Shown: piece by piece, positions 31,858-38,869 of the stretch
Numbering within the stretch: position 1 is the first letter of the stretch
Layout of the letters: every line of letters starts with the position of its first letter
Source of the DNA: Odoribacteraceae bacterium
Lineage (GTDB): Bacteria; Bacteroidota; Bacteroidia; Bacteroidales; Marinifilaceae
DNA length: 38,869 bases
Direction: 5' to 3'
Assembly (NCBI GenBank): GCA_031276355.1
Contig: JAISNC010000002.1
Location: 1 to 38,869 of the forward strand
Translations under genes and position numbers: made by a program
The notes under the pieces: model-generated
What the model was told of the DNA's origin: nothing
The model's input: the letters and a program-made list of their open reading frames with translations, nothing else
The model's database searches: none

Positions 31858-32253
31858 ATGAAAAAAATATCCGACTTGCTGGATAAAAAACCAACAGCCG
31901 CTCTTTGCCAGGAGATGGTATCGTGTGACATTCTCAATAAACAGGCCCATTTAGAACTCTCTTCATACAATAGCACCGGCATATTTGCCCACGTTCATCC
32001 CCTGGTAATAGAGCACAAAGAAAAAACAAACCTCCTTACATCATTACAAGAATTACGCGCGCACGATCCGGAAGGCTTCCTGCAAGAAGTAACAAACACG
32101 ACACAAAACATTCGCCGGATAGAGAGCAATATTCGGCAGAAAAAATACAAGGATGAAGCCACGCTAATCAGCTGGCAAAAAAATCTCGAGTACGCTAAAT
32201 TCAAACAAAAAATCCTGGCATCATTAATCCGCCCGGCAGACACCACCGAGTGA
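31858..32253 (+). CDS. Phage protein, second part of a frameshift pair (-1 frame)
   Basis: 131 residues from the first ATG of this frame. The frame is open upstream to 31681, and the codons 31756-31857 read as real protein (AWEKNENPDIQLCILLYDER, VTRYHRM), so it is probably entered by frameshifting from the 31436 gene and not started at 31858. The protein is helical (KEKTNLLTSLQELRAHDPEG, IESNIRQKKY). A short motif YNSTGIFAHVHPL lies at about 37-49. Function unknown; the fusion would be 272 residues. Confidence 0.6.
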   Translation: MKKISDLLDKKPTAALCQEMVSCDILNKQAHLELSSYNSTGIFAHVHPLVIEHKEKTNLLTSLQELRAHDPEGFLQEVTNTTQNIRRIESNIRQKKYKDEATLISWQKNLEYAKFKQKILASLIRPADTTE

Positions 32254-32286
32254 TATTTTTTTTGCCTTGAATCGCGGCGAAAAATA

Positions 32287-32320
32287 ACCGATTTGGCCCA
32301 AAAACATACCGATTTGGCCC
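32287..32320 (+). repeat. Two 13-bp direct repeats, 21 nt apart
   Basis: ACCGATTTGGCCC at 32287-32299 and 32308-32320, separated by 8 nt: a period of 21, two helical turns. Such spacing suits an operator for a dimeric regulator. They lie in the 211-nt gap between the frameshift pair and the next gene. A weak hairpin AAGGCCC/GGGCCTT (about 32407-32432) follows. Confidence 0.5.
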
Positions 32321-32464
32321 CTTTGATATTTTCAAGATACATAAAACACTGAAAATCAGAATGAGAAATGTTTCTGAAAAATTTAAAAACAAAACGTATG
32401 TAAGTAAGGCCCGCACCGCTGAAGGGGGGCCTTGTAATGCATGGAAGTTCTAAAGGGGGGTAAT

Positions 32465-32641
32465 ATGATTATAGGTTATACAGTACATTTATTTTCAACA
32501 AATTACGAAATTAATAGGTTGACTAAAACGCGAGTGCATGTAAACAATGGAATCATATACCGTTTCCACGCAAATAGGCACCGATTAAAAATCGTCCTTT
32601 CGCAAAAAAAAGTCTCACTATACATTCGCATAAAAAATTAA
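32465..32641 (+). CDS. Small basic protein, hypothetical
   Basis: 58 residues from ATG at 32465 (MIIGYTVHLFSTNYEIN), behind a strong GGGGGG ribosome site; a possible ATG at 32441 would add 8 residues. Rich in Lys, Arg and Ile/Val, ending KVSLYIRIKN. AT-rich, unlike the methylase behind it. It precedes the ParB-methylase ATG by 1 nt, which supports it as a real gene. Function unknown. Confidence 0.45.
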   Translation: MIIGYTVHLFSTNYEINRLTKTRVHVNNGIIYRFHANRHRLKIVLSQKKVSLYIRIKN

Positions 32642-32642
32642 T

Positions 32643-33953
32643 ATGGAAAGATTGGTATGGCACACTGAACAACGTAGGGTCAAGGATTTGATACCTATTG
32701 ATTTTAATCCAAGAAAAGTTAATAAAGAAAAGCAGGAGAAATTGATACAAAGTATCAACGATTTCAATCTCGTTGAGATACCCGTGATAAACACGGATAA
32801 CCATATTATCGCGGGACAACGAAGGTATGAAGCGTTATTCTTCGCGGGTAAGCAGAACGATGTTATAGACGTGAGGGTTCCTAATCGTACCCTCACGGAG
32901 GAAGAAGTAAAGCGCTATTGCTTGATATCTAACACGCATTCAGGCGAATGGGATTTGGCTAAATTAGAAGAGTTCTTTTCTGAAATAGACTATACAAACA
33001 TTATAGAGATTCCTCACGTGGAGGTAGATCTGCCGTCCCCAGACATGATAGCCAACAATAAACGTTCGACATCACGGGAGATCATAGAGGACGAGTATGA
33101 TGATGTAATGCCACAGTCCCCGGTAACCATGCCAGGAGACCTGTACGAGATCAACCGGCATCGCCTCCTGTGCGGGGATAGCACGGATCAGCACGCCGTG
33201 GGCCGGTTAATGAAGGGGCAACTGGCGCAAATGGTATTTACCGATCCTCCATATAACGTGAAAATAGGCGATATCGTGGGGTTAGGAAAAGTACAACACC
33301 AGGAGTTTAAAATGGCTTCCGGGGAGATGAATAAATCACGTTTCACTCGCTTCCTGGAAGATGTCATCCTGAACCTGATCAAGTTCAGCAAGAACGGCTC
33401 TATTCACTACATATTCATGGACTGGAAGCACGTCAACGAGCTAACGGAGGCCGGGAAACTCTACACGGAATTCAAGCAACTCATCGTGTGGGTCAAGGAT
33501 AACGGCGGGATGGGCACGTTTTACCGTTCACAACACGAGCTTATATTCGTGTTCAAAAACGGGCGGGCGAAACACATCAACAACTTCGAACTCGGGCAAA
33601 ATGGTCGGTACCGGACGAATGTCTGGAATCACGCGGGAATCAACTCGTTCAGCAATAAGGAACGAGACGCGTTATCCGATCACCCGACGGTAAAACCCGT
33701 CCGACTGGTAGCAGAGGCGATGATAGATTGTAGCACGGAAGGGAGCATTATTCTTGACCTGTTCCTCGGTTCCGGGACCACGCTCGTGGCAGCCGAGCAA
33801 ACGGGAAGGATATGCCACGGCATGGAACTCGATGAGAAATACTGCGACACCATTATCCGTCGCTATCTTCGCTTCATGAAACAATATGGATCCCCGGTAA
33901 CTATATCAAGGAACGGGATTCCCCTCGATCCCGCTGAAATAGCAAAATTCTAA
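32643..33953 (+). CDS. ParB-like nuclease domain fused to DNA N-methyltransferase
   Basis: 436 residues. Residues about 10-110 are a ParB/Srx-type domain: LIPIDFNPRK, then the GQRRYEAL motif (about 57-65) that in this fold binds nucleotides or phosphates. About 165-425 is a beta-type amino-methyltransferase: TDPPYNV with Asp201 (motif IV), and DLFLGSGTTLVAAEQTGR near 373-390 (motif I), with HPTVKPVRLVAEAM before it, the 'type II beta-class' order IV...I. It makes N6-adenine or N4-cytosine; which one is not decided by DPPY alone. Such ParB-MTase fusions are widespread in phages, often protecting the phage genome or marking it for packaging. It lies just before the terminase genes and has no restriction partner here. 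Confidence 0.9.
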   Translation: MERLVWHTEQRRVKDLIPIDFNPRKVNKEKQEKLIQSINDFNLVEIPVINTDNHIIAGQRRYEALFFAGKQNDVIDVRVPNRTLTEEEVKRYCLISNTHSGEWDLAKLEEFFSEIDYTNIIEIPHVEVDLPSPDMIANNKRSTSREIIEDEYDDVMPQSPVTMPGDLYEINRHRLLCGDSTDQHAVGRLMKGQLAQMVFTDPPYNVKIGDIVGLGKVQHQEFKMASGEMNKSRFTRFLEDVILNLIKFSKNGSIHYIFMDWKHVNELTEAGKLYTEFKQLIVWVKDNGGMGTFYRSQHELIFVFKNGRAKHINNFELGQNGRYRTNVWNHAGINSFSNKERDALSDHPTVKPVRLVAEAMIDCSTEGSIILDLFLGSGTTLVAAEQTGRICHGMELDEKYCDTIIRRYLRFMKQYGSPVTISRNGIPLDPAEIAKF

Positions 33954-33957
33954 CAAC

Positions 33958-34257
33958 ATGGACGAGAATTTATTGAATAGAATCAGTTCCTTCGGGGTCC
34001 TTGGATACCCCATCGACAAGATCATATTCTTGCTTGATCCTCCCGATCCGGACACGCTTCGCGCGGAACTCGACACGCCAGGGAGCGAGGCGTATAACGC
34101 CTACCAGAAAGGCAAGGCGACAGGGGAATATTCCCTTGACAAGGCCCTTTTCGACGAGGCGACGAAAAACAAGGACATTGACGCGAATGACCGCATGCGC
34201 GCGCGTCTCCATCTCGACAAGATCGATAACAAGATCAAGACAAAATTCGATCTATGA
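33958..34257 (+). CDS. Small phage protein next to terminase
   Basis: 99 residues, charged, helical: DKIIFLLDPPDPDTLRAELD, KGKATGEYSLDKALFDEATK, DRMRARLHLDKIDNKIK. It overlaps the next gene by 4 nt (ATGA). The layout of small acidic gene, helical gene and large terminase suggests a DNA-recognition or adaptor role (small terminase component), inferred only from position. Confidence 0.5.
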   Translation: MDENLLNRISSFGVLGYPIDKIIFLLDPPDPDTLRAELDTPGSEAYNAYQKGKATGEYSLDKALFDEATKNKDIDANDRMRARLHLDKIDNKIKTKFDL

Positions 34258-34868
34258 GCCTCGCGCAACTCCAGAAAATATCGATCGATATCGTCCAGCG
34301 CTTCCTGGATACCCGCGACGCGAAATCCTGCGGGCTTGCCCCGGCGCTCGCCGAGTACATCCTGCAGGTGAATTTCGCTTCCAATCTCCACAAAAAATAC
34401 GCCTCTATCACCGAATGCGCGAGCAAATTACGTCACGAATTCCCGTCGCTATCCATCCACGCGTGTCGCCAGCGCGTGTACGACGCGATTAATTACTTCA
34501 ACAGCGACTGCACCGTCACCAGCGAGGCCTGGAACAACTACTTTGCGGATCAAATGATGGCCCTCCGCGACGTCAACCTCGTTGCCCACAACTTCAAGGA
34601 AGCCCGTATATGCATGGAAAAAGCCCGGAATTACCGTATCGAGGCATCCTCCGGCCTGATCGACCCGCGGCTCAAGGAATTCAAGCCACAGATCGTCTCT
34701 CCCGATCTGCAACTCGACCGCATGGGGATCAAACGCGAGGGGCTTCTCTCCGCCTATCGCAAGGCGGTAAATATCATCACGAAGCGCGACATCCCGGAGA
34801 CTGAGAAAAAACGCCTCATCAAGGAAGTAGAAACCGAACTCGACATAGAAGATGCCAAAACAGAATGA
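34254..34868 (+). CDS. Putative small terminase subunit or packaging accessory
   Basis: 204 residues, mostly helical. ASITECASKLRHEFPSLSIH (about 50-70) could be an HTH; FKEARICMEKARNYR and KVGIKREGLLSAYRKAV-like helices follow. The stop codon overlaps the start of the large terminase by 17 nt. Position directly before the large terminase fits the small subunit, which binds pac or cos. No motif proves it. Confidence 0.5.
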   Translation: MSLAQLQKISIDIVQRFLDTRDAKSCGLAPALAEYILQVNFASNLHKKYASITECASKLRHEFPSLSIHACRQRVYDAINYFNSDCTVTSEAWNNYFADQMMALRDVNLVAHNFKEARICMEKARNYRIEASSGLIDPRLKEFKPQIVSPDLQLDRMGIKREGLLSAYRKAVNIITKRDIPETEKKRLIKEVETELDIEDAKTE

Positions 34869-36546
34869 CGACATATTCGCGCGGAACTACCTCTCCGTCG
34901 TCCAGATCCTGGCGAAACTGATGGATACCACGTTCCTGTACGGCGAGATGGGCCGCGGCTCCGGTAAAACGACCAACATCCTCTCCCCCCGGGTCGATCG
35001 CGTGCAAAACGACATGCCCGGTTCCTGCCTCGCCCTCGGTGCCTCCACGTACAAGTCCATCTTCGACAACATCCTCGCCGGTCTCATCGGCTACCTCCAG
35101 GACACCTACCTGCGGGGCACCTACTTCGAGGTTGGCAAGGAACCCCCGAAACACTTCAAGCCCTGCGCCACATTCATCGACGACTGGCGACACACCATCA
35201 GCTTTCACAACGGCACCGTCATCCAGTTCATCTCCTGCGACCGCCCGGAATCCATGCTCGGCAAGAACATCGCGCACCTCTTCGTTGACGAGATGCTCCG
35301 GATCCCGCGCGAAAAATTCACCGAGCGCATCATCCCCGCCCTGCGCGCGGACCGGTCAAAATTCGGCCACTCCCACTACTTCATGGGGATCACCGGCTTC
35401 AGCTCCACGCCCAATTTCGAGACCGACGAGGACTGGTTCATCGAGTACGAGCGAGATGCCGATCCTGACTTGCTATCCTGCATCATCGAGATGGCGCTCG
35501 AGCTCGACCGGCGACTCGTCGAGCTGGAGATCGCCCGCCGCGAGTTCCGCGACGACGACGTGAAAAAACTCTCTCGCTTCATCGAGCGCTGGAACGCGCG
35601 AATCAACGATTTCCGGCGCGGCGAGACCGCCTACATCCACGCCTCATCGTTCTCCAACATCAAGATCCTCGGCATCGACTACATCCTCGGCCAGATCAAG
35701 AGCATCAAGGACGAGGATCAGCTCAACACCTCTATCCTCTCCGTCCGCAAGCGACGCGTCAAGGACATGTTCTTCGGGAAATTCGGCAAACAACACCTGT
35801 TCGACGACTCCTACCGCTACGACTTCATAGACCGCGTGCGCGCCGATGAATCGCCCGGCGAGAGCAGTCGCCACCTCAAGTACTGCGATCCCCGTCTCCC
35901 CCTCTACGCCGGGTTCGATCCCGGCCCCTTCATGAGCATCGTTTTCGCGCAACGGCACCCCGGGCACCCGCCCGACTTCCGCGTCATCAAGGATCTATTC
36001 GTCATTCACCCGGAACAGCACGACGAGCTGGCCGCTAACATAGACGACTTCTTCCGCCACCACGCCCGCAAGGAGATATTTCTCTACTACGACCGGGCGG
36101 CCAACCAGAACAACCCGCGCTATCGCAAATACTACCCCCTGCTCACCGACAAGGACGACACCGACGCGATGCTCCTCCAGAAGGCGCTCTTCTCCCGCGG
36201 CTGGACGGTTCGCCTGCTCTCGCTCTCCCAGGAGACCATCTTGCACGCCCAGCACTACCGCCTCCTCAATATCCTCTTCGACAAAACGGACGGTCGCCGC
36301 GACAACATCCTGATCGACCGGAACGAGTGCGAGGCCCTCGTCAGCAGCATCCATCACTCGCCCCTCAAGCGAACCGAGGGCCGCGTCGTCCTCGACAAAT
36401 CCGCCGAGAAGGAACTCGAGTACAAGGATCAAGCCTTCTACTCGCCACAGATCGCCACGGCCTTCATGTACCTCCTGTGGGGAGAGTTCCATCAACTTCT
36501 ACCCAACGAATCCTCCTCCATGATGAACATCGGCGGGAGTTTTTAA
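34852..36546 (+). CDS. terL: Terminase large subunit
   Basis: 564 residues, normal for this family. The ATPase motor carries Walker A G-R-G-S-G-K-T at 34-40, Walker B HLFVDEM with Asp and Glu at about 146-147, and the ITGFSSTP coupling-like segment (about 178-186). The nuclease has GFDPGPF with Asp356 as the first metal ligand, YYDRAAN (about 414) as the second, and a late HHSPLKRTEGR region. It packages the phage genome into proheads. Gene overlaps the preceding helical gene by 17 nt. It lies downstream of capsid and tail-tube-like genes, not before them. Confidence 0.92.
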   Translation: MPKQNDDIFARNYLSVVQILAKLMDTTFLYGEMGRGSGKTTNILSPRVDRVQNDMPGSCLALGASTYKSIFDNILAGLIGYLQDTYLRGTYFEVGKEPPKHFKPCATFIDDWRHTISFHNGTVIQFISCDRPESMLGKNIAHLFVDEMLRIPREKFTERIIPALRADRSKFGHSHYFMGITGFSSTPNFETDEDWFIEYERDADPDLLSCIIEMALELDRRLVELEIARREFRDDDVKKLSRFIERWNARINDFRRGETAYIHASSFSNIKILGIDYILGQIKSIKDEDQLNTSILSVRKRRVKDMFFGKFGKQHLFDDSYRYDFIDRVRADESPGESSRHLKYCDPRLPLYAGFDPGPFMSIVFAQRHPGHPPDFRVIKDLFVIHPEQHDELAANIDDFFRHHARKEIFLYYDRAANQNNPRYRKYYPLLTDKDDTDAMLLQKALFSRGWTVRLLSLSQETILHAQHYRLLNILFDKTDGRRDNILIDRNECEALVSSIHHSPLKRTEGRVVLDKSAEKELEYKDQAFYSPQIATAFMYLLWGEFHQLLPNESSSMMNIGGSF

Positions 36547-36589
36547 CTCGATTATTAACTTTTATTACGAGATAATTTTTCCTCATTCT

Positions 36590-36621
36590 CTTGCATGAAT
36601 ATATAATATATGATATATTTG
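36590..36621 (+). promoter_or_regulatory. Bacteroidetes-type promoter after the terminase
   Basis: CTTG (36590-36593), 20 nt, then TATATTTG (36614-36621), a full match to TAnnTTTG with the right spacing. It should start a separate transcript around 36628, feeding the small genes at 36676-37604 and the helicase. Confidence 0.65.
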
Positions 36622-36675
36622 TAGTAGGATTAACCATTAGAACCGGCGGCAACGGGTAACAGCGGCACCAAAAAC

Positions 36676-37011
36676 ATGAAAACAAAGTGTTATTCAGTGA
36701 GACTGGACTCTTTTTACCAGATCTCGGAAAAGGCTTACAAGGCCGTGGCCTTCGACGGATCCACGGCCATAATCCCGGCAAGCCAAGTTTTCGGCCAGGA
36801 CTGGGATGTTCAAAAGTCCAACGCGTACTGGATCTCCGCGTGGATCCTTGAAAAAAAGGATCTACAATACTCCTCGAAAAAAGTGGCCTGGTTCGACGAG
36901 TCGGGCAAGATGCTCCCCACTTACCGCGTCGATAGGCATACTCCCGACGAGAAAGAGCCCGTGCAAAACAACGAAATCACTGAATTGAAAAAAGATGAAA
37001 ACACAATATGA
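36676..37011 (+). CDS. Phage protein, unknown
   Basis: 111 residues. FYQISEKAYKAVAFDGSTAI then VFGQDWDVQKSNAYWISAWI and a charged tail (DEKEPVQNNEITELKKDENT). First gene behind the promoter at 36590. The tail resembles the end of the 37278 gene (...PLKDNDIHELRK), as does the start pattern (tyrosine/tryptophan-rich), so the two may be distant paralogues. Overlaps the next small frame by 17 nt. Confidence 0.6.
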   Translation: MKTKCYSVRLDSFYQISEKAYKAVAFDGSTAIIPASQVFGQDWDVQKSNAYWISAWILEKKDLQYSSKKVAWFDESGKMLPTYRVDRHTPDEKEPVQNNEITELKKDENTI

Positions 37012-37141
37012 ATTTCTCAACGCCACGCATCTTATTATTATAGACGCAATCAGCATGCAAGCCGGCATACAACTTGGTGTCAACACCAATAGCCGCTGGT
37101 ACCATGACGAGGCTATCACGGAGATGCTCGCCTCCTCATAA
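36995..37141 (+). CDS. Small phage protein, possibly the first half of a frameshifted gene
   Basis: 48 residues, MKTQYEFLNATHLIIIDAIS at the start, ending EMLASS. The reading frame one base ahead (from 37104) continues with a protein-like sequence just where this frame stops, so the two may be one gene of about 93 residues broken or joined by +1 shifting. It overlaps the gene before by 17 nt. Function unknown. Confidence 0.4.
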   Translation: MKTQYEFLNATHLIIIDAISMQAGIQLGVNTNSRWYHDEAITEMLASS

Positions 37142-37274
37142 CTTCAAGTTCGGCAGTCCGAACTGCTATGTAACGGTCGTGGCGGCCTCCGGAGCGAGGC
37201 AAAGCTTCTTTTATGAGAACTATCCTCTTGACACCTACAAGGAGGTCATCAACTTCATCCACTCAACTAAATAG
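37104..37274 (+). CDS. Small phage protein, possibly the second half of a frameshifted gene
   Basis: 56 residues from ATG at 37104; the first 12 overlap the frame before. From NFKFGSPNCYVTVVAASGAR it reads as coherent protein, ending YPLDTYKEVINFIHSTK, while the start is basic and unconvincing. Either a true overlapping small gene or the second half of the 36995 gene. Ends 3 nt before the next ATG. Confidence 0.4.
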   Translation: MTRLSRRCSPPHNFKFGSPNCYVTVVAASGARQSFFYENYPLDTYKEVINFIHSTK

Positions 37275-37277
37275 ATC

Positions 37278-37604
37278 ATGGAATTATACGAGGACGAGAT
37301 AATTGCGCGGTCTCAAGCCGTCAAATATCACATGTTGTACTACGAAGATGATTGCATTATATTGGTGCAAAATAACTATCGTAGGAGAATCCCGGATGGA
37401 TACTATTTCGAGGACACCGGCACCTACATCTACGTGTCACTCTTTTATTCTCATCTTTTCCAGCACAAGGAAAAGATAAAATTGTTCATCGTGAACAAAA
37501 AAACAAAGGACTGGAGGGACTTCGATAACGTAGAGGTCAAACCTCACGCCCCGGAGTCCATGTCGCCCTTGAAAGATAACGATATACATGAACTTAGAAA
37601 GTGA
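37278..37604 (+). CDS. Phage protein, unknown
   Basis: 108 residues, strand- and tyrosine-rich (YHMLYYEDDCIILVQNNYRR, GYYFEDTGTYIYVSLFYSH) with a charged tail. Stop TGA overlaps the helicase ATG by one base. Function unknown; possibly distantly related to the gene at 36676. Confidence 0.55.
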   Translation: MELYEDEIIARSQAVKYHMLYYEDDCIILVQNNYRRRIPDGYYFEDTGTYIYVSLFYSHLFQHKEKIKLFIVNKKTKDWRDFDNVEVKPHAPESMSPLKDNDIHELRK

Positions 37605-38824
37605 TGGAAAATTTTCTCCAGGATCAAATCGCCGCACGTGACCATCTCCGCGATTGGAAAGTCGGTGCCCTCTTCATGGAAGCGGGCACCGGCAAAACGC
37701 GCGTCGCGTGCGAGCTGGTGAACGAGACACCGGACATAGATCTCGTCGCGTGGATCGGACCACTAAACACGATCCGGACGCGCGACGGGGTTAGCTCCGT
37801 GATCGACGAGGTGAACAAGTGGGGAGGCTTACGCGCCCCCGTGATCTACACCGGCATCGAAAGCCTGTCAGCCTCCGACCGGATTTACCTTGAGCTACGA
37901 GAACGCGTGGTAAACGCGCGAAACCCCTTCATCGTCGTGGACGAAAGCCTGAAAATCAAGAACGCGAACGCCAAACGGACAAGGCGACTCCTCGATCTCG
38001 GGCAAATGGCGAGATTCAAATTAATTCTCAATGGAACACCGTTGAGCAAGAACTTGCTCGATCTCTGGTCGCAAATGGAGTTCCTTAGCCCGCGCATCCT
38101 GAACATGGACATGCGCGCGTTCATGAACACGTTCTGTCGCTATACCACCGTCACGAAATACTTTGGTGGTCATCGCGCCTACACCAAGGAATTTATCACG
38201 GGATACGAGAATATTGACTATCTATACTCGCTTATACGTCATTACGTCTACGAGTGCGACCTGCATCTGCAGGTAAAGCAATACTACTCGACCATCTATT
38301 ACAGCCTCGGTGAAGAGGAACGAAACGAGTATTATTACCTCAAGGAAAAGTATCTCGACGACAAAACGCTCCTCTGGAAAAATAACAACATCTTCCTGGA
38401 GATGACGCAAAAGATGCAGCACTCGTACTGCTGCACGGAAGAGAAATTTAAAAAAATCGAACGTCTCTTCCAGGAGATCGACGAGACAAGAACGATTATC
38501 TTCTGCAAGTACATCGACAGCCGGAACGAGTGCGAAAGGCGTTTCCCGAAGGCTACCGTGTTAAGCTACCAGAAGGAATCGATGGGACTCAACCTGCAAC
38601 ACTTGTGCAACACGATCTATTTCGACAAGAACTGGGATTACGCCCTCCGGGTGCAATCCGGCAGGCGCACCTTCCGGACAGGACAAGAGCAAGACTGTCG
38701 CTACTGGGACTTGACCGGCGATGTCGGACTCGAAAACTTGATCGACGAGAATATCAATAAGAAAATTGATATGGTAGAATATTTTAAGGGGAAAACAAAA
38801 GAAGATTTAAAACGTATAATATAG
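37604..38824 (+). CDS. SNF2-like SF2 helicase/ATPase (phage type)
   Basis: 406 residues from ATG at 37604; the GTG at 37601 would add one residue. Motif I EAGTGKTRVA (about 26-35), motif II VVDES (about 112-116), motif III LNGTP (about 146-150), then a C-terminal half with IIFCKYIDSR (about 300), MGLNLQHLCNTIYFDKNWDY (motif V region) and GRRTFRTGQ (motif VI, about 352). This is the SNF2-type order, a DNA translocase. Such small phage versions are usually near replication or recombination genes. It is likely an ATP-driven remodeller or helper of replication fork or recombination; not a full chromatin-type enzyme. No HNH or nuclease part is seen. Confidence 0.88.
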   Translation: MENFLQDQIAARDHLRDWKVGALFMEAGTGKTRVACELVNETPDIDLVAWIGPLNTIRTRDGVSSVIDEVNKWGGLRAPVIYTGIESLSASDRIYLELRERVVNARNPFIVVDESLKIKNANAKRTRRLLDLGQMARFKLILNGTPLSKNLLDLWSQMEFLSPRILNMDMRAFMNTFCRYTTVTKYFGGHRAYTKEFITGYENIDYLYSLIRHYVYECDLHLQVKQYYSTIYYSLGEEERNEYYYLKEKYLDDKTLLWKNNNIFLEMTQKMQHSYCCTEEKFKKIERLFQEIDETRTIIFCKYIDSRNECERRFPKATVLSYQKESMGLNLQHLCNTIYFDKNWDYALRVQSGRRTFRTGQEQDCRYWDLTGDVGLENLIDENINKKIDMVEYFKGKTKEDLKRII

Positions 38825-38840
38825 CAATAAAGATATACCG

Positions 38841-38869
38841 ATGAAAACAGAAGTTTTACAAGGAACAGA
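38841..38869 (+). CDS. Start of a further phage gene, cut by the window end
   Basis: ATG at 38841 opens a frame MKTEVLQGT that runs off the end. It lies 16 nt after the helicase stop on the same strand. Nine codons are too few to say more. Confidence 0.4.

Larger units (their letters stand above)
14180..38869. mobile_element. Prophage (tailed phage), left part; continues beyond the window
   Basis: From about 14.2 kb all recognisable genes are phage-type: HTH switch, methylases, primase-helicase, prohead protease, capsid, tail-tube-like protein, large terminase and SNF2-like helicase, nearly all on the plus strand with short overlaps. Base composition drops sharply at 14.2-16.2 kb and then recovers. 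The left border is uncertain; it lies between the hairpin at 14159 and the damaged gene ending at 14441. No integrase, transposase, portal, tape measure or lysis gene is seen, so integration mode and right border are unknown. Large terminase lies 4 kb downstream of capsid, reversing the usual head-gene order. Confidence 0.9.

Noticed and set aside
14180-38869. Transposable Mu-like phage
   Set aside because: The S49 protease would fit, but no transposase or Mu-type end is visible in this window, so lifestyle is left open.

Overview
The window looks like a piece of a Bacteroidales chromosome carrying most of one end of a prophage. Four arguments support this: several lipoproteins with the Bacteroidetes type of signal peptide, a minor-fimbrillin/FISUMP type surface protein, promoters of the Bacteroidetes form (TTTG, about 19 nt, TAnnTTTG), and weak Shine-Dalgarno use. 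The codon style and repeats would suit Odoribacteraceae (Butyricimonas/Odoribacter), but that is only an impression.

Chromosomal part (1-about 14150). 1-540 is a mosaic of short repeats. On the minus strand follow a compact set of pepT (peptidase T), an M3-family zinc oligopeptidase lipoprotein and mutY (3 nt between the last two). On the plus strand come a BNR_4 beta-propeller lipoprotein and a large CPA2/Kef-type cation:proton antiporter. Then a surface lipoprotein (minus), a flavodoxin-fold reductase (plus) and a 736-residue fimbrillin-like lipoprotein ending in a FISUMP domain (plus). A family of terminal-inverted-repeat elements of about 110-150 bp lies just past the stop codons of mutY, the antiporter, the flavodoxin and the 9.2 kb lipoprotein.

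Prophage part (about 14.2 kb to the window end, where it continues). It starts with an exported protein gene split by one in-frame stop, then two HTH regulators on the minus strand, and a divergent small HTH gene with a clear promoter: a lysogeny-switch layout. Rightwards: D12-class adenine methylase, cytosine-5 methylase with seven tandem repeats in its recognition region, a phage-type radical SAM protein, a nest of overlapping small genes that includes four paralogues of one unnamed family and two DnaJ-like zinc mini-proteins, a tRNA-like element, and a 1009-residue primase-helicase. A strong terminator and an iteron-like cluster (candidate replication origin) follow. The next module has an S49 prohead-type protease, a capsid protein with a very acidic N-terminal region, a tail-tube-like protein, and a gene pair that seems joined by a -1 frameshift at a run of nine A. 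Then come a ParB-methylase fusion, two small terminase-region proteins, the large terminase, four or five short unknown genes and a SNF2-like helicase. No integrase, transposase, portal, tape-measure or lysis gene is visible, so the right-hand part of the phage lies outside the window.

How it fits together: regulators set lysis/lysogeny; three methylases without visible restriction partners probably shield or mark phage DNA; the primase-helicase with the iterons would start replication; protease, capsid and terminase build and fill heads. The region 18.9-23.3 kb (radical SAM, paralogue family, tRNA mimic) is the part least explained by known biology.
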